This document shows, piece after piece, positions 9,074-16,981 of a stretch of DNA of 64,000 nucleotides. Under the pieces are notes generated by a model. It ran no database searches. It was not told the origin of the DNA and worked only from the letters and a program-made list of their open reading frames with translations. Made by a program: the position numbers and the translations under genes. The stretch covers positions 62,001-126,000 of the forward strand of contig NZ_LQPM01000030.1 of assembly GCF_002101815.1 (NCBI RefSeq). Reading direction: 5' to 3'. Position 1 is the stretch's first letter, and every line of letters begins with the position of its first letter. The stretch is from Mycobacterium paraense (GTDB lineage: Bacteria > Actinomycetota > Actinomycetes > Mycobacteriales > Mycobacteriaceae).

Positions 9074-9363
9074 TGCGCCTCCTGCAGTACCAGCATCTTC
9101 GAATCGGCCAACACGCCCAGCGCGTGCAGGTAGGGCCCCTGCCCGGGGTCGTCCACGCCCGCCGCGCGGCAGGCGGACCGGACGTCGGGATGGTCGGCCA
9201 GCGACCGCACCACCGTGAGGATGGTGCGGTTCTTCAGAAAGGACAGCTTGCGGGTGCCGAAGTGGTAGAGCAGCGCGCCGAACGGCTCCGGCCGTACCGC
9301 CACCTGCGGGTGCAACCGCCAGCCGCGATCGGGGTCGAACACGCGGATCAGTAGACCCCGCAC
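9070..9363 (-). CDS. mftB: mycofactocin peptide chaperone MftB
   Basis: A small RRE-type protein (about 97 residues) that binds MftA and presents it to MftC. Typical sequence is FDPDRGWRLHPQVAVRPEPFG followed by HFGTRKLSFLKNRT. There is no ATG; the GTG at 9363 is chosen, which puts the first codons inside the end of mftA and implies translational coupling. A GTG seven codons later (RVFDP) is an alternative. The stop overlaps the mftC start. Confidence 0.88.
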   Translation of the reverse strand: MRGLLIRVFDPDRGWRLHPQVAVRPEPFGALLYHFGTRKLSFLKNRTILTVVRSLADHPDVRSACRAAGVDDPGQGPYLHALGVLADSKMLVLQEAQ

Positions 9364-9437
9364 ATCCCGTCGATCGACACCTCTTCCACCAGGGTCTCGG
9401 TGACGAGCTCGGTCGCGGTCTCGGTTTCGTGGTCCAT
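9348..9437 (-). CDS. mftA: mycofactocin precursor peptide MftA
   Basis: A 29-residue peptide with an acidic Thr/Glu-rich leader and the invariant C-terminus IDGMCGVY; the final Val-Tyr pair becomes mycofactocin. An AGGGAGGA ribosome site lies about 8 nt upstream of ATG 9437. It is the first gene of the mft operon and is missed easily because of its length. The core is identical to what is known for the family, so the call is strong. Confidence 0.96.
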   Translation of the reverse strand: MDHETETATELVTETLVEEVSIDGMCGVY

Positions 9438-9524
9438 GTGGATTTTCCTCCCTGGGGGCTCGACAACGACGGATCGTTCTGGACACAATATGGCATCGAG
9501 TGCCGCAATGGAAGGGCGGGTCGG
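9438..9524. promoter_or_regulatory. divergent mftA-mftR control region
   Basis: An 87 nt intergenic region between divergent mftA and mftR. It contains an inverted repeat AACGA-CGGA-TCGTT at 9465-9478 and a second one, GGCA-TCGAG-TGCC, at 9492-9504. TetR-type regulators such as MftR usually bind palindromes in the divergent promoter. Which repeat is the operator cannot be decided from sequence. Confidence 0.5.
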
Positions 9525-10121
9525 ATGATGCCGCAGCCGCGGGTGGGCCGGCGCCGCTCCACGACACCGGGCCACATCACCGACGTCGCCCTCGACCTGT
9601 TCGCCGCCCGGGGGTTCGCCGAGGTGAGCGTCGACGACGTCGCGAACGCGGCCGGCATCGCCCGCCGCACGGTGTTTCGCTATTACGCCTCCAAGAACGC
9701 CATCCTGTGGGGCGACTTCGACGCCCACCTCGCGCACCTGCGGGAGCTGCTCGACGCGGTCGATCCGCGGGTCCCGCTGGCCGAGGCGCTCCGGGCGGCG
9801 CTGCTGGCGTTCAACACGTTTGACGAGTGTGAGACGGTCCGGCACCGGCAGCGCATGCGCGTCATCCTGGAAACCGCGGAGCTGCAAGCGTATTCGATGA
9901 CGATGTACGCCGGATGGCGCGAGGTGATGGCGGGCTTCGTGGCCCGCCGGTTGGGCGTCAAGACGACCGATCCGCTGCCGCAAACCGTCGCCTGGACGAT
10001 GCTCGGGGTGGCGCTGAGCGCCTACGAGCACTGGCTGTCCGACGAGTCCGTCCCGTTGCCCGCCGCGCTCGGCAACGCGTTCGACGTCGTGGGCGCCGGG
10101 CTGGAAAGCCTGGACCGATGA
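9525..10121 (+). CDS. mftR: mycofactocin system TetR-family repressor MftR
   Basis: A TetR-type regulator of 198 residues divergent from mftA. The N-terminal helix-turn-helix reads VSVDDVANAAGIARRTVFRYY (split at residues about 30-50); the rest is a helical ligand-binding domain. In mycobacteria MftR represses the mft operon and is relieved by acyl-CoA ligands. ATG 9525 is chosen (a second ATG follows at 9528) with a GAAGGGCGGG site upstream; longer versions would start inside the shared promoter. The stop overlaps the ATG of the next gene. Confidence 0.92.
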   Translation: MMPQPRVGRRRSTTPGHITDVALDLFAARGFAEVSVDDVANAAGIARRTVFRYYASKNAILWGDFDAHLAHLRELLDAVDPRVPLAEALRAALLAFNTFDECETVRHRQRMRVILETAELQAYSMTMYAGWREVMAGFVARRLGVKTTDPLPQTVAWTMLGVALSAYEHWLSDESVPLPAALGNAFDVVGAGLESLDR

Positions 10122-11170
10122 GCGGCGGCACCGAGCACCTGCTGCACATGCTGCGCTCGCAGGGCCGGTTCTGCGCGGGCTCGGGCTCCCCGATGTACGG
10201 GGAGCTCTTCGAGCTGGTCGCCCGCGACGTCGAGGCGGGCGGCGTGTTCGCGGCGATTCTGTCCGGTCACGAGGACGACCCGTCGCGCCTCGCGGTGCCG
10301 CTGCGGCTGCTCGGCGGGCTGCACCGGTTGGTGCTCGACAGCACGGCACCGGCGCTGCGGCGCTGGTATCCCAGCACCGGCGGCGCGTGGGACGCTCGCG
10401 ACGCCTGGCCCGAAATCCTGGACACCGCCGCCCGGCACGCCGACTTCCTGCGCGCGGCGCTGCAGCAACCGCCGCAGACCAACGAGGTGGGCCGCTCCGC
10501 CGCGCTGATCGGCGGGCTGCTGCGGCTGGATGACGGATTGGGGTTGCCGGTAAGGCTTTTCGAGATCGGGTCGAGCGCCGGGCTGAACATGCGGGCCGAC
10601 CACTACCACTACCGGTACGACCGCGGCGGGTGGGGACCGGCCGGCTCGCCGGTGACCATCGACGACGCCTGGCGCGGCGTCCTGCCGCCCGACGGCACCG
10701 TCCGGATCGTCGAGCGCAACGGCTACGACATCGCCCCCATCGACGTCACCGGCGCCGACGGCGAGATGACCGTGCTGAGCTACGTCTGGCCCGACCAGCA
10801 CGCCCGATTGGACCGGCTGCGCGGGGCCATCGCCGTCGCCCGCGACGTCCCGGCGGGGCTGCAGCGCCGGTCGGCGGCCGACGCGGTCGCGGGCATGAGC
10901 CTCGCCGACGGCGCGCTGACCGTGCTGTGGCACTCGATCACCTGGCAGTACCTGTCCGACGACGAGCGCGCCGCGGTCCGCGACGGCGTCGAGGCGCTGG
11001 GGGCGCGAGCCGGCGCCCGTTCGCCGTTGGCGCACCTGACCCTCGAGCCCGCGCGGGACGGGCCCGGCGAGTCGATCCGGTTTTTGGTGCGGGCCCGCCG
11101 CTGGCCGGGTGGTGAACTCGCGGTCCTCGGCGAATGCCATCCGCACGGGCCGCCGGTGAACTGGCGGTAG
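10118..11170 (+). CDS. DUF2332 protein coupled to mftR (possible methyltransferase-like fold)
   Basis: A 350-residue DUF2332 protein of unknown function, corresponding to Rv0690c. Its ATG overlaps the mftR stop (ATGA), so both come from one transcript. Near residue 150 it has LFEIGSSAGLNMRADHYHYR, an acidic-G-x-S-x-G pattern resembling the SAM-binding motif I of Rossmann methyltransferases. Later, LTVLWHSITWQYL sits where the beta-4/post-motif region would fall. Methyltransferase activity is my inference only. The conserved position next to mftR suggests a job linked to mycofactocin or its regulator. Confidence 0.88.
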   Translation: MSGGTEHLLHMLRSQGRFCAGSGSPMYGELFELVARDVEAGGVFAAILSGHEDDPSRLAVPLRLLGGLHRLVLDSTAPALRRWYPSTGGAWDARDAWPEILDTAARHADFLRAALQQPPQTNEVGRSAALIGGLLRLDDGLGLPVRLFEIGSSAGLNMRADHYHYRYDRGGWGPAGSPVTIDDAWRGVLPPDGTVRIVERNGYDIAPIDVTGADGEMTVLSYVWPDQHARLDRLRGAIAVARDVPAGLQRRSAADAVAGMSLADGALTVLWHSITWQYLSDDERAAVRDGVEALGARAGARSPLAHLTLEPARDGPGESIRFLVRARRWPGGELAVLGECHPHGPPVNWR

Positions 11171-11248
11171 ATCCCGCCGGTGAACCGGCCAAAGAGATTT
11201 TTTCGCCCGCCCCGTCGGAGTTCGGCCCGCCGCGGCGACGATAGGAGT

Positions 11249-11770
11249 GTGAGCGCCGAAGCGGAGCACCAATCCGACGCTCGACGCGCGCTGCTCGCGC
11301 TGTACGACGAGGCGTTGCCCGTGGTGTACGGGTATTTCGTCCGTCGCTGCGGGGATCGCGCCACGGCGGAGGACCTGACGTCGGAGACCTTCCTCGCGGC
11401 GATGGACGCCGCGCGCAGGGTTGACCCTCCGCCGATCACGATCCCGTGGCTGCTCGGCGTGGCACGCCACAAGCTGGCCGACCACTATCGGCGCGGTCAG
11501 CAGCGGCTGGCGGTGCCGGTCGCCGACCCGCCCGAACCGGCGGACGCGGCCGACGACTGGGACACCGAGCTGGATCGCATGGTCGCCGAGGCGGTGCTGG
11601 CGCGGCTGGCCGAGCCGCACCGCACCGTGCTGGTACTGCGCTACATGGACGACTGCTCGGTCGGCGAATGCGCCGAGCTGATCGGCCGCACCGTGCACGC
11701 CACCGAGGCGCTCCTGGTCCGGGCCCGCCGGGCCTTCAGGCAAGAGTATCCGGAAGGAGGCACGTCATGA
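11249..11770 (+). CDS. ECF-type RNA polymerase sigma factor
   Basis: A sigma-70 family ECF factor of 173 residues. Region 2 runs from about residue 12 (ARRALLALYDEALPVVYGYF...) to TIPWLLGVARHKLADHYR. Region 4 contains LAEPHRTVLVLRYMDDCSVGECAELIGRTVHATEALLVRARRAF (split by the recognition helix). GTG 11249 is chosen; an AGGAG sits only 1 nt from it, so the exact start is uncertain and a GTG at 11180 is an alternative. The stop overlaps the ATG of the VOC gene, tying the two together. No separate anti-sigma gene is present. Confidence 0.87.
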   Translation: MSAEAEHQSDARRALLALYDEALPVVYGYFVRRCGDRATAEDLTSETFLAAMDAARRVDPPPITIPWLLGVARHKLADHYRRGQQRLAVPVADPPEPADAADDWDTELDRMVAEAVLARLAEPHRTVLVLRYMDDCSVGECAELIGRTVHATEALLVRARRAFRQEYPEGGTS

Positions 11771-13023
11771 CCTCGGACCCGCTGGACGTGCTGCGCGCCG
11801 ATGACCTTCCGGCGCAACCCGATCCGGAGTTCGCCGCGCGCCTGCGCCGGCGCTTGGAATCCGCATTGTCCCTACCGAAAGGAGTCGTCATGAGCGGCAC
11901 CGCCAGTGCCCTGTCCGAACTCACCGAGCCGTCCGCCGCCGACGCCGCCCCGCGCCCGGCGGCGCTGCCCTACCTCAGCGTCGCGGACGCGCGGGCGGCG
12001 ATCGCCTGGTACGCCGACGCGTTCGGCGCCGAGGTGATCGGCGAACCGATCGTGGTGGGCGACGGCCGCATCGGGCACGCGGAGATCGCGATCGCCGGTG
12101 GGGTGCTGTACCTCGCCGACGAATATCCGGAACTCGGGCTGAAAGCCCCTGCGCCCGGCGGTGTTTCGGTGAGCCTGATGTTGAACGTCGCCGACACCGA
12201 CGCCGCGCTGCGCACGGCGCGCGAACGCGGCGCCGCCGTCGAGCGCGAGCCCTACGAAAACTACGGAACGCGCACCGCGACCATCATCGACCCCTTCGGC
12301 CACCGCTGGATGCTGTCCGGCCCCGCCGCAGCAGGCATCCGGCACGGCGACATCGGGTACGTCGCGGTGTGGAGCCCGGACGCCGATCGCGCCGCCGCCT
12401 TCTACGGCCACGTCCTGGGCTGGACGTACGACCCCGCATCGCACCGGGTCACCAACACCGATCTGCCGACCGGCATTTCAGCGCAACCCGGAAGGCCCAC
12501 CCTGTTCTGCTGCTACGCCGTCGCGAGTGTGGATGCCGCCCGCGCGGCGATCGAGGAGGCCGGCGGCGTCCCGGGTGAAACCCGGGACACAGGGTACGGC
12601 GTCCTCCTCGAGGCCACCGACCCCCACGGGGTGGCGTTCGCGGTGTTCGAGCCGCCGGCCGGGCGAAAGCGACCGGCGCTCAACGGATCCGGGCCCGGCG
12701 AGCTGTCCTACGTCACCTACCTGGTGCCGGATTCCGCTGGCTTCCGCGACTTCTACGGCCGGGTGCTGGGCTGGGCGTTCGAGCCCGGCCGGGTGGCCGA
12801 CGGCTGGCAGGTGGTGGGCGCCCACCCGATGGCCGGCGCCGCCGGCGGCAGCGCCGATCCGGCCACGGTGCCGATGTGGACGGTGCGCGACATCGACGCG
12901 GCCGTCGCGCGGGTGCGCGAGGCCGGCGGCACCGTGCTCGCCGAGCCGGCCCGCCAGCCGTACGGGGTGACCGCCGAGTGCGCCGACGATCAGGGTAGCC
13001 GGTTCTACCTCGGCGAGCTCTAG
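11767..13023 (+). CDS. three-domain VOC (glyoxalase-like) protein with sigma-linked N-terminal segment
   Basis: A 418-residue protein. Residues 1-40 (DPLDVLRADDLPAQPDPEFA then an RLRRRLESAL helix) are short and charged, like the remnant or start of an anti-sigma-type domain. Three vicinal-oxygen-chelate units follow: about 55-175 (ALPYLSVADARAAIAWYADAF), 180-285 (GDIGYVAVWSPDADRAAAFY) and 300-418 (ELSYVTYLVPDSAGFRDFYG). VOC proteins bind metals and small molecules, including drugs. The start overlaps the sigma-factor stop, so coordinated expression is likely. It ends in a CTAG shared with the convergent 2-hydroxyacid dehydrogenase. Substrate is unknown. Confidence 0.88.
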   Translation: MTSDPLDVLRADDLPAQPDPEFAARLRRRLESALSLPKGVVMSGTASALSELTEPSAADAAPRPAALPYLSVADARAAIAWYADAFGAEVIGEPIVVGDGRIGHAEIAIAGGVLYLADEYPELGLKAPAPGGVSVSLMLNVADTDAALRTARERGAAVEREPYENYGTRTATIIDPFGHRWMLSGPAAAGIRHGDIGYVAVWSPDADRAAAFYGHVLGWTYDPASHRVTNTDLPTGISAQPGRPTLFCCYAVASVDAARAAIEEAGGVPGETRDTGYGVLLEATDPHGVAFAVFEPPAGRKRPALNGSGPGELSYVTYLVPDSAGFRDFYGRVLGWAFEPGRVADGWQVVGAHPMAGAAGGSADPATVPMWTVRDIDAAVARVREAGGTVLAEPARQPYGVTAECADDQGSRFYLGEL

Positions 13024-13997
13024 GGGTTGGCGATCCGGATGGGCGCCCCGTCCAACCAGGCGACGACGGCCTCGACGGTGTCCTCGTAGAAGGCGCCGAG
13101 CATCTCGCGGGTGACGTAGCCCAGGTGCGGCGACAGCGTCACGTTGCGCAAAGACCGCAACGGATGGTCCGGCGGGGGCGGCTCGGCGTCGTAGACGTCG
13201 AGCCCCGCCCCGGCGATCCGCCCGGTCCGCAGCGCGTCGATCAGCGCGGCCTCGTCGACGATCGGGCCGCGGGAGGTGTTGATCAGGTAAGCGTGCGGCT
13301 TCATCAGGGCCAGCTCGGCACGGCCGACCAGACCCCTGGTGCGCTCGGAGAGCACCAGATGGATGGACACCACGTCGGAATCAGAGAACAGGGTCGCCTT
13401 GTCGACCCGGCGGGCGCCGACCGCCGCCGTGGCCTCGTCGGTGAGGTTCTGGCTCCACGCGATGACCTGCATGCCAAACGCTTTCGCGTACTCGGCCATG
13501 CGGCTGCCGGTCCTGCCCAGGCCGAGCAGCCCGATCGTCTTGCCGGACAACGTCATCCCGGTGGTGGTCTGCCAGCCCCCGGCGCGCATGCTTCGGTGCT
13601 CTTCGGCCAGGTTGCGCACCGTCGCGATCAGCAACCCCCAGGCCAGTTCCGGGGTGGCGTCGCGCACCGACCGGAATCGCGGGTTGGCGAAGTCCGAGTG
13701 GGCGACCAGCACGCCGTGCTCGCCGGCCGCGGCCATGTCCAGGTTGGGCAGGCTGCGGCCGACGATGGTGATCAGTTTCAGGTTCGGCAGCCGCTCGATG
13801 AGCGTGCGCGGCAGGGCCATCCGCTCGCGCATGGTGCAGATCACGTCGAAGGGGCGCAGCTCTACGGCCGCTTCCGCCTCGGAGAGATGCCGGTTGAAAA
13901 CCGTTACCTCGGAACGGCTTTGCACCCGCGACCAGTCGGCGAGGTCAAGCGCCAGGCCGGCGTAGTCGTCGAGTATCGCAACCTTGGGAAGCGTCAG
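13020..13997 (-). CDS. D-2-hydroxyacid dehydrogenase family protein (apparent CTG start)
   Basis: An NAD-dependent D-isomer 2-hydroxyacid dehydrogenase of about 325 residues. The Rossmann motif GLLGLGRTGSRMAEYAKAFG lies near residue 150. It is followed by LINTSRGPIVDEAALIDALR and the catalytic-His region DHPLRSLRNVTLSPHLGY. Family similarity begins at PKVAILDDYAG, yet there is no ATG, GTG or TTG near that point. The plausible start is CTG at 13997, which overlaps the upstream stop (CTGA) and has a GAGGTG ribosome site about 7 nt before it. It probably forms an operon with the SDR and ferredoxin reductase. The substrate is not evident. Confidence 0.82.
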   Translation of the reverse strand: MTLPKVAILDDYAGLALDLADWSRVQSRSEVTVFNRHLSEAEAAVELRPFDVICTMRERMALPRTLIERLPNLKLITIVGRSLPNLDMAAAGEHGVLVAHSDFANPRFRSVRDATPELAWGLLIATVRNLAEEHRSMRAGGWQTTTGMTLSGKTIGLLGLGRTGSRMAEYAKAFGMQVIAWSQNLTDEATAAVGARRVDKATLFSDSDVVSIHLVLSERTRGLVGRAELALMKPHAYLINTSRGPIVDEAALIDALRTGRIAGAGLDVYDAEPPPPDHPLRSLRNVTLSPHLGYVTREMLGAFYEDTVEAVVAWLDGAPIRIANP

Positions 13998-15166
13998 CCC
14001 AGCACCTCGGCGATGGGGGTGGCGGAGGCGATCTTGGCGCGGACCTTCATGACCTTGCCCGGCATCCCGCCGCCGACCACGCCGACCAGCACCCCGTCGC
14101 GCTCGTAATAGGCCAGGAACTTGCGGCCGTCGTCCTCCACCAGGTGGACCGTGTCGGTGGCCTCGGGTTCGCCCAGGCACTGGATCTTGACGTCGTACTG
14201 GTCGCTCCAGAAATACGGGACGACGGCGTTGGCGGGAACGTCCTGCCCCAGCATCGCGGGCACCACGACCCGGGCCTGGTCGGCGACGTTGCTCCAATGT
14301 TCCACGCGCGCTTGGTGTCCCGTCGTGTCGCGCCAGGAGGCGACGTCGCCCAGCGCCCACACGTGGGGTGCGCTGGTGCGGCCGGCCTCGTCGCAGACCA
14401 CACCGTTGTCGACGTCGATGCCGCTGCCCTCGAGCCACTGCGTCGCCGGGCGCGACCCGATGCCGATCACGACCAGGTCGGCCGGCAGTTCCGTCCCGTC
14501 GGTCAGCACCACGGTGTCGACGTGGCGCTCGCCGCGCACCTCCGCCACGCCGAGGCCGAGGCGGACGTCGACGCCTTCGTCGCGGTGCAGGCGCGCCACC
14601 AGCGCGCCGATCTGCTCGCCGAGCACGGCGGCCAGGGGCGTCGGCTGCGGCTCGACCAGCACCACGTCGACCCCGAGGGTGCGCAAGCTGGCCGCCACCT
14701 CGCAGCCGATGAAGCCGGCGCCGATCACGACGGCGCGCTGCGCGGCCGACGCGTGCTCGCGCAGCGCCATGCTCTCGTCGAACGAGCGCAGCACCCGGAT
14801 GCCCTCGAGATCGGGTAGCGCCGGAATGCGCCGCGGCACCAGCCCGGTCGCGATGACGAGTTCGTCGTAGCCGAGCACGGATCCGTCGGTGAGCGTGACC
14901 GTCCGCGCGGCGGCGTCGAGACCGGTGGCCGCCGACCCGAGTCGCAGGGTGATGTCGTTGTCGTCGTACCACTCGCGCGGCTTGAGGGCCACGTCGTCGA
15001 CCTCTTTGCGCAGCACTTCCTTGGACAGCGGCGGGCGGTCGTAGGGCAGGTGCACCTCGTCGCTGACGATCGTGATGCGCCCGGTGTAGTCCGACCGGCG
15101 CAGTTGCTCGGCGGTCCGGGCCGCGGCGAGGCCGCCACCCACGATCACGATGCCCTTTTCCGTCAC
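13994..15166 (-). CDS. ferredoxin reductase (NAD(P)/FAD, rhodocoxin-reductase type)
   Basis: A 390-residue FAD/NAD pyridine-nucleotide oxidoreductase. The FAD motif is VIVGGGLAAARTAEQLRR at the N-terminus; ATG (T/A)G-type signatures follow, with IATGLVPRR. The NAD motif AVVIGAGFIGCEVAASLR is at about 143 and VWALGDVA (second FAD site) at about 270. It resembles Rv0688 and the reductases that feed ferredoxins of cytochrome P450 systems. It starts at GTG 15166, 25 nt after the SDR. No P450 or ferredoxin gene lies in the window, so the electron acceptor is encoded elsewhere. Confidence 0.93.
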   Translation of the reverse strand: MTEKGIVIVGGGLAAARTAEQLRRSDYTGRITIVSDEVHLPYDRPPLSKEVLRKEVDDVALKPREWYDDNDITLRLGSAATGLDAAARTVTLTDGSVLGYDELVIATGLVPRRIPALPDLEGIRVLRSFDESMALREHASAAQRAVVIGAGFIGCEVAASLRTLGVDVVLVEPQPTPLAAVLGEQIGALVARLHRDEGVDVRLGLGVAEVRGERHVDTVVLTDGTELPADLVVIGIGSRPATQWLEGSGIDVDNGVVCDEAGRTSAPHVWALGDVASWRDTTGHQARVEHWSNVADQARVVVPAMLGQDVPANAVVPYFWSDQYDVKIQCLGEPEATDTVHLVEDDGRKFLAYYERDGVLVGVVGGGMPGKVMKVRAKIASATPIAEVLG

Positions 15167-15191
15167 GTGGAGTTCATACCACGCTCGCCGG

Positions 15192-16010
15192 TTAATACTT
15201 CAGGGCGCCCTTGTCCACCGGGATCTGGGTGCCCGACAGTGTGCCCGAGCCGTCGCCGGCCAACCAGACGACGACGTCGGAAACCTCGTCGGCCGTCATG
15301 AACCCCTTGTACTGCATCGGCATTGGCGGGAAGCTGTGCACGAAGCGGGGATGCTTGGCAAAGATCTCCATCATCGCTTCCGGTTCGATCATCGGGGTGT
15401 CGACCGAGTAGGGGTGGATGGAGTTGACCCGGATGTCGTATTCGCCGAGTTCGATGGCCAGCGTGTTGGTCAGCGCGGTGAGCCCGAACTTGCTCGCGGC
15501 GTAGTGGCCGTTGCCCGGCGTCGCCTTTAGGCCCGCCGACGAGCTGACGACGACGATCGAGCCGCCGTTGCCGGCCTCGATCATCGCGGGAATCGCGGCG
15601 CGCAGGGTGCGCCAGGTGCCGGTCAGGTTGATCCCGATCACGGTGTCCCACTGCTCGTCGGTGAGCTCCCACACCCGACCCCACCCCAGCACCCCGGCGT
15701 TGGCCACCAGGATGTCGAGCCTCCTGAATTGCTCGACGCCGTCGGCCACCAGTTGCCGCAGCGCGGCATCGTCGCGGATGTCGACCTGGCGGGCCAGCAC
15801 CTTGCGGCCCTCGGCCTCGACCAGGCGGACGGTCTCGTTGAGATCCTCGGGCGTGGCCGGCGTGTAGGTGAGGGTGTCGGACGCACGCGCGCAGATGTCG
15901 AGCGCGATGATGTCGGCACCCTCGCGCGCGAGCCGCACGGCGTGCGACCGCCCCTGGGCCCGGGCCGCGCCGGTAATGAATGCCACCCGTCCCTGCAGTG
16001 ATTCCGCCAC
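15192..16010 (-). CDS. mycofactocin-coupled SDR family oxidoreductase
   Basis: A short-chain dehydrogenase of 272 residues with ITGAARAQGRSHAVRLA (nucleotide binding), VANAG, the catalytic Ser in VVVSSSAG and YAASK (Tyr-x-x-x-Lys). The extra loop (ARASDTLTYTPATPEDLNET) near residues 40-60 is the hallmark of mycofactocin-dependent SDRs, which hold NAD so tightly that mycofactocin must reoxidise it. This matches the nearby mft operon. The start is GTG 16010. It lies just downstream of a perfect KstR-type motif and is followed by ferredoxin reductase. The substrate (alcohol/ketone) is unknown. Confidence 0.93.
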   Translation of the reverse strand: MAESLQGRVAFITGAARAQGRSHAVRLAREGADIIALDICARASDTLTYTPATPEDLNETVRLVEAEGRKVLARQVDIRDDAALRQLVADGVEQFRRLDILVANAGVLGWGRVWELTDEQWDTVIGINLTGTWRTLRAAIPAMIEAGNGGSIVVVSSSAGLKATPGNGHYAASKFGLTALTNTLAIELGEYDIRVNSIHPYSVDTPMIEPEAMMEIFAKHPRFVHSFPPMPMQYKGFMTADEVSDVVVWLAGDGSGTLSGTQIPVDKGALKY

Positions 16011-16032
16011 GGAGCAAGGCTAGCAGCGAAAC

Positions 16033-16046
16033 TGAAACGTGTTCTA
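16033..16046. promoter_or_regulatory. KstR-like operator upstream of the mycofactocin SDR
   Basis: The 14 nt at 16033-16046 (TGAAACGTGTTCTA) match the published KstR consensus TnnAACnnGTTnnA at every fixed position. The site lies 22 nt upstream of the SDR start codon, a position suited to repression. KstR is the cholesterol-catabolism repressor. Binding is inferred from motif only. Confidence 0.55.
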
Positions 16047-16059
16047 ACTAACCCGGCGT

Positions 16060-16887
16060 TCAGATTTCGGAGATGATCTGGGCCCGGCGGCCGTTGTATT
16101 CCTGCTCGCTCAGCGCACCGCTGGCCCGCAGCGTCTCGAGCTCCTGGAGCCGCTGCGCGATCGAGGTCTGCGGCGTGGCGACCGGCGCCGGACCGCCGGC
16201 CGCCGCCGGCTGGGGGGCCGGTGCCTGCTGCTCGGCGGCCCGCCGCACCACGGCCTGGACCTGTTGGCGCAGCGCGGGATTGGACCGGATGTCGACCATC
16301 CGATTGAGCGGCACGTTGTTCGCCTTGAGGATCTGCAGGATCTCCATCAGCGGGCCGGCCTGCCCGCTGAGGTCGTAGGTCTTGTTGTCCTCGGCCACCG
16401 TGAACTGCGCCGGCACCAGCCCGTTGACCAAGGCGCTGCGTTCCCAGTCGATCCGGTATTCGCCGGTGGTGGGATTGACCAGGACCACGACCTTGCGGGC
16501 GTTGAGGTTGCCGAGCCGGGTCACGCTGGCGATCACCCGGTCCTCGCTGTCGAACGGCAGAAACCCGGGCCCCGCGATGTGCAGGTAGACCTTGACCACC
16601 TGCTGGTTGTTGATCCACGTCCCGGTCTCGCTCAGGCCGGTGATCTGGGCCAGCGCCAGCACGCCGTTCTGCTCGAGCTCGGCGTTCTTGGCGGACGACT
16701 TCGCCCCGTAGCTGGCCAGCGCGAGCGCGATCACCACGTCGGCCACGGTGATCAGCAGACCCACGTAGAGCATCCACTGCAGCAGGTTGTCGAACCCGAG
16801 GGTGAAGTAGACGACCAAAAAGATCGGCCCCACCAGGCCGCCGCACAGCAAAACGATTAACTGTGCCTTCAGGTAGCGCGCCAACAC
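16060..16887 (-). CDS. membrane protein with C-terminal SHOCT domain
   Basis: A 275-residue protein like Rv0686. Two hydrophobic helices lie at residues about 8-33 (QLIVLLCGGLVGPIFLVVYF) and 42-64. The middle is a soluble domain with no motif I recognise. The final 30 residues (SIAQRLQELETLRASGALSEQEYNGRR, split by the usual Leu pattern) form an SHOCT domain, a short oligomerisation or scaffold module. GTG 16887 has a GAGGAGAG ribosome site. It sits upstream of the SDR group but is separated by the KstR-like site. Confidence 0.85.
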   Translation of the reverse strand: MLARYLKAQLIVLLCGGLVGPIFLVVYFTLGFDNLLQWMLYVGLLITVADVVIALALASYGAKSSAKNAELEQNGVLALAQITGLSETGTWINNQQVVKVYLHIAGPGFLPFDSEDRVIASVTRLGNLNARKVVVLVNPTTGEYRIDWERSALVNGLVPAQFTVAEDNKTYDLSGQAGPLMEILQILKANNVPLNRMVDIRSNPALRQQVQAVVRRAAEQQAPAPQPAAAGGPAPVATPQTSIAQRLQELETLRASGALSEQEYNGRRAQIISEI

Positions 16888-16981
16888 GTGTCTCTCCTCG
16901 TCTCGCTGGGAAGTCCGTGTCAGATTAGCGCTCGACCGGCGGTCGCGATACCCGAGCGCGCAAACCGTTTGCGCGCCTTGG

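Noticed and set aside
9070..9567. A longer 165-codon version of mftB
   Set aside because: The upstream part covers mftA and its promoter and has no conserved residues; the family starts near LLIRVFDP.
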